Source: Candidatus Segatella papionis (lineage in GTDB: Bacteria > Bacteroidota > Bacteroidia > Bacteroidales > Bacteroidaceae). From it: a DNA stretch of 7,094 nt. The notes under the pieces were generated by a model. That model saw only the letters and a program-made list of their open reading frames with translations. It searched no databases and was not told where the DNA came from. The stretch spans positions 81,246-88,339 of the forward strand of contig DBLF01000130.1 in the NCBI GenBank assembly GCA_002297965.1. Reading direction: 5' to 3'. The position numbers and the translations under genes are program-made. Positions 5,431-7,094 of this stretch are shown piece after piece. How positions within the stretch are numbered: the stretch's first letter is position 1; each line of letters starts with the position of its first letter.

Positions 5431-7094
5431 ATGGAAAAAGGATTGTACAGTTCAGCCTATGAGCACGATGCGTGTGGCGTAGGTATGGTGGTTAACATCC
5501 ACGGTAACAAGAGTCATGAGCTGGTCGATAACGCCTTGAAGGTTCTTGAGAACATGCGCCATCGTGGTGCTGAGGGAGCCGACAACAAGACGGGTGACGG
5601 CGCAGGTATCATGCTCCAGATTCCACATGAGTTTATTCTTCTTCAGGGTATCCCAGTGCCAGAAAAGGGAAAATATGGTACGGGCCTCGTCTTCTTGCCT
5701 AAGGACGAGAAGAAACAGCAGGACATCCTCTCCATCATGATCGAGGAAATCGAACGTGAGGGACTCCAGTTGATGCACCTCCGCAACGTGCCTACCAACC
5801 CTGATTGTCTCGGTGAGGCAGCCTTGGCGAATGAGCCTGCCATCAAACAGGTGTTCATCACCGGTGTTACCGACGACAAGGTGGATGTCTTCGAGCGCAC
5901 ACTTTATTTGATTCGTAAGCGCATCGAGAAACGTATCACCGATCCAGATTTCTATATCTGTTCGCTCTCCAATCAGAACATTGTATATAAGGGTATGTTG
6001 AGCAGCCTCCAGTTGCGTCAATACTATCCTGACTTGACCAATAATTATTTCACAAGCGGTTTGGCACTCGTTCACTCTCGCTTCTCTACCAACACCTTCC
6101 CTACATGGAGCTTGGCTCAGCCTTTCCGTCTCCTCTGCCACAATGGTGAGATCAATACCATCCGTGGTAACCGTGCATGGATGAAGGCTCGTGAGAGTGT
6201 GTTGAGCAGCGAGGCTCTCGGCGATATTCGTGAGATCTCTCCTATCGTACAGCCTAACATGAGTGACTCTGCCAGTCTCGACAACGTGTTCGAGTTCTTC
6301 GTGATGAGTGGTTTGTCTTTGCCTCACGCCATGGCAGTCATGGTACCTGAGAGCTTCAACGACAAGAACCCAATCTCCGAAGACTTGAAGGCATTCTATG
6401 AGTATCACTCTATCTTGATGGAGCCATGGGATGGTCCTGCTGCCTTGCTCTTCAGCGATGGTCGCTATGCCGGTGGTATGCTCGATAGAAACGGTCTTCG
6501 TCCTGCCCGCTACACCATCACCAAGAACGACATGATGGTCGTTGCATCCGAGGTCGGTGTGATGGACTTCGACCCACAGGAGATTGCCGAGAAGGGACGC
6601 CTCCAGCCTGGTAAGATTCTCTTGATCGATACCCAGGAAGGCAAGATTTACTATAATGGTGAAATCAAGGAGCGTTTGGCTGCCGCACATCCATACCGCC
6701 AGTGGTTGAACACCAACCGTATCGAACTCGAAAAGCTCCGCAGCGGTCGTAAGGTGGATAACTCAGTGGAGAACTTGACTCGCAAGGAACTGGAGTTTGG
6801 TTTCGGCGAGGAGGACATCGACGGTACCATCATCCCAATGGCTACCAAGGGTCAGGAGCCTACCGCATCCATGGGTAACGATACTCCACTTGCCGTACTC
6901 TCAGACCAGCCACAGATTTTCTTCAACTACTTCCGTCAGCAGTTCGCACAGGTTACCAACCCTGCCATCGACTCCATCCGTGAGAACCTCGTGATGAGTC
7001 TTACCGAGTACATTGGTCGTGTAGGCTCAGGTATCTTGAACCCAGACGAGACCAACTGCAAGATGGTGCGCTTGCCACACCCAATCTTGACCAA
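5431..7094 (+). CDS. gltB: Glutamate synthase large subunit, N-terminal part (3' truncated by window edge)
   Basis: GltB transfers the amide of glutamine to 2-oxoglutarate to give two glutamates, with a GltD-type partner or ferredoxin as electron donor; it acts in the cytoplasm. The visible 554 codons stay open to the window end, against about 1500 in the family. After a short propeptide (MEKGLYSSAYEHDA) comes Cys15 in ACGVGMVVN, the expected nucleophile of the mature protein. RHRGAEGADNKTGDGAG, the class II domain motif HSRFSTNT and CHNGEINTIRGNR follow, then DRNGLRPARY. PLAVLSDQPQIFFNYFRQ and AQVTNPAIDSIRE begin the central domain near residue 485. The FMN/Fe-S synthase domain is beyond the window. 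ATG 5431 fits the propeptide length. The upstream sequence is A-rich without a clear ribosome-binding site. gltD would be expected downstream but cannot be seen. Confidence 0.97.
   Translation, partial: MEKGLYSSAYEHDACGVGMVVNIHGNKSHELVDNALKVLENMRHRGAEGADNKTGDGAGIMLQIPHEFILLQGIPVPEKGKYGTGLVFLPKDEKKQQDILSIMIEEIEREGLQLMHLRNVPTNPDCLGEAALANEPAIKQVFITGVTDDKVDVFERTLYLIRKRIEKRITDPDFYICSLSNQNIVYKGMLSSLQLRQYYPDLTNNYFTSGLALVHSRFSTNTFPTWSLAQPFRLLCHNGEINTIRGNRAWMKARESVLSSEALGDIREISPIVQPNMSDSASLDNVFEFFVMSGLSLPHAMAVMVPESFNDKNPISEDLKAFYEYHSILMEPWDGPAALLFSDGRYAGGMLDRNGLRPARYTITKNDMMVVASEVGVMDFDPQEIAEKGRLQPGKILLIDTQEGKIYYNGEIKERLAAAHPYRQWLNTNRIELEKLRSGRKVDNSVENLTRKELEFGFGEEDIDGTIIPMATKGQEPTASMGNDTPLAVLSDQPQIFFNYFRQQFAQVTNPAIDSIRENLVMSLTEYIGRVGSGILNPDETNCKMVRLPHPILT

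Noticed and set aside
5452..6690. 412-codon open frame on the - strand
   Set aside because: It lies wholly antisense to gltB, whose + strand frame has all expected motifs. The antisense peptide shows no recognisable domain, and such frames arise from codon bias.

Overview
The window looks like chromosomal DNA from a Bacteroidota member, most likely a Prevotella/Segatella-type gut or rumen bacterium. Three upstream regions carry TAnnTTTG -7 boxes, two of them exactly 20 nt after a TTTG -33 box, and most starts lack a strong Shine-Dalgarno sequence. The proteins read like Bacteroidales versions of their families. The genus is an inference from general familiarity, not from a search.

Layout, all genes on the + strand: (1) 1-912, the 3' part of an amt ammonium channel gene cut by the window edge. 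(2) 913-1095, a short intergenic region with a 51-bp concentric palindrome built around a promoter, then a leader with alternative hairpins and a possible 23-codon ORF. (3) 1096-1812, a small outer-membrane beta-barrel protein of the TorF-like putative porin family, closed by a strong intrinsic terminator at 1842-1883. (4) 2061-3251, a DUF1016/YhcG-type PDDEXK nuclease gene with its own promoter, split by one in-frame TAG; its linker encodes two copies of a 27-bp palindrome. (5) 3252-3570, an intergenic region with a 16-bp-arm inverted repeat, an AT-rich dyad, a promoter and a leader of about 100 nt. (6) 3571-5358, asnB, glutamine-hydrolysing asparagine synthetase. (7) 5431-7094, the 5' part of gltB, glutamate synthase large subunit, cut by the window end.

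Most of the window is a nitrogen-assimilation locus. Amt brings ammonium across the inner membrane. Glutamine made from it (synthetase gene not in view) feeds GltB, which makes glutamate, and AsnB, which makes asparagine. Both are class II glutamine amidotransferases and are probably co-transcribed across a 72-nt gap. The TorF-like barrel between amt and asnB may be the outer-membrane part of the same uptake route. The DUF1016 gene looks unrelated to nitrogen and is probably a decaying insertion in the locus.

The most interesting signals are the concentric palindrome over the porin promoter, the structured leader after it, the paired coding palindromes and the amber codon in the DUF1016 gene, and the placement of an uncharacterised porin in an ammonium locus.
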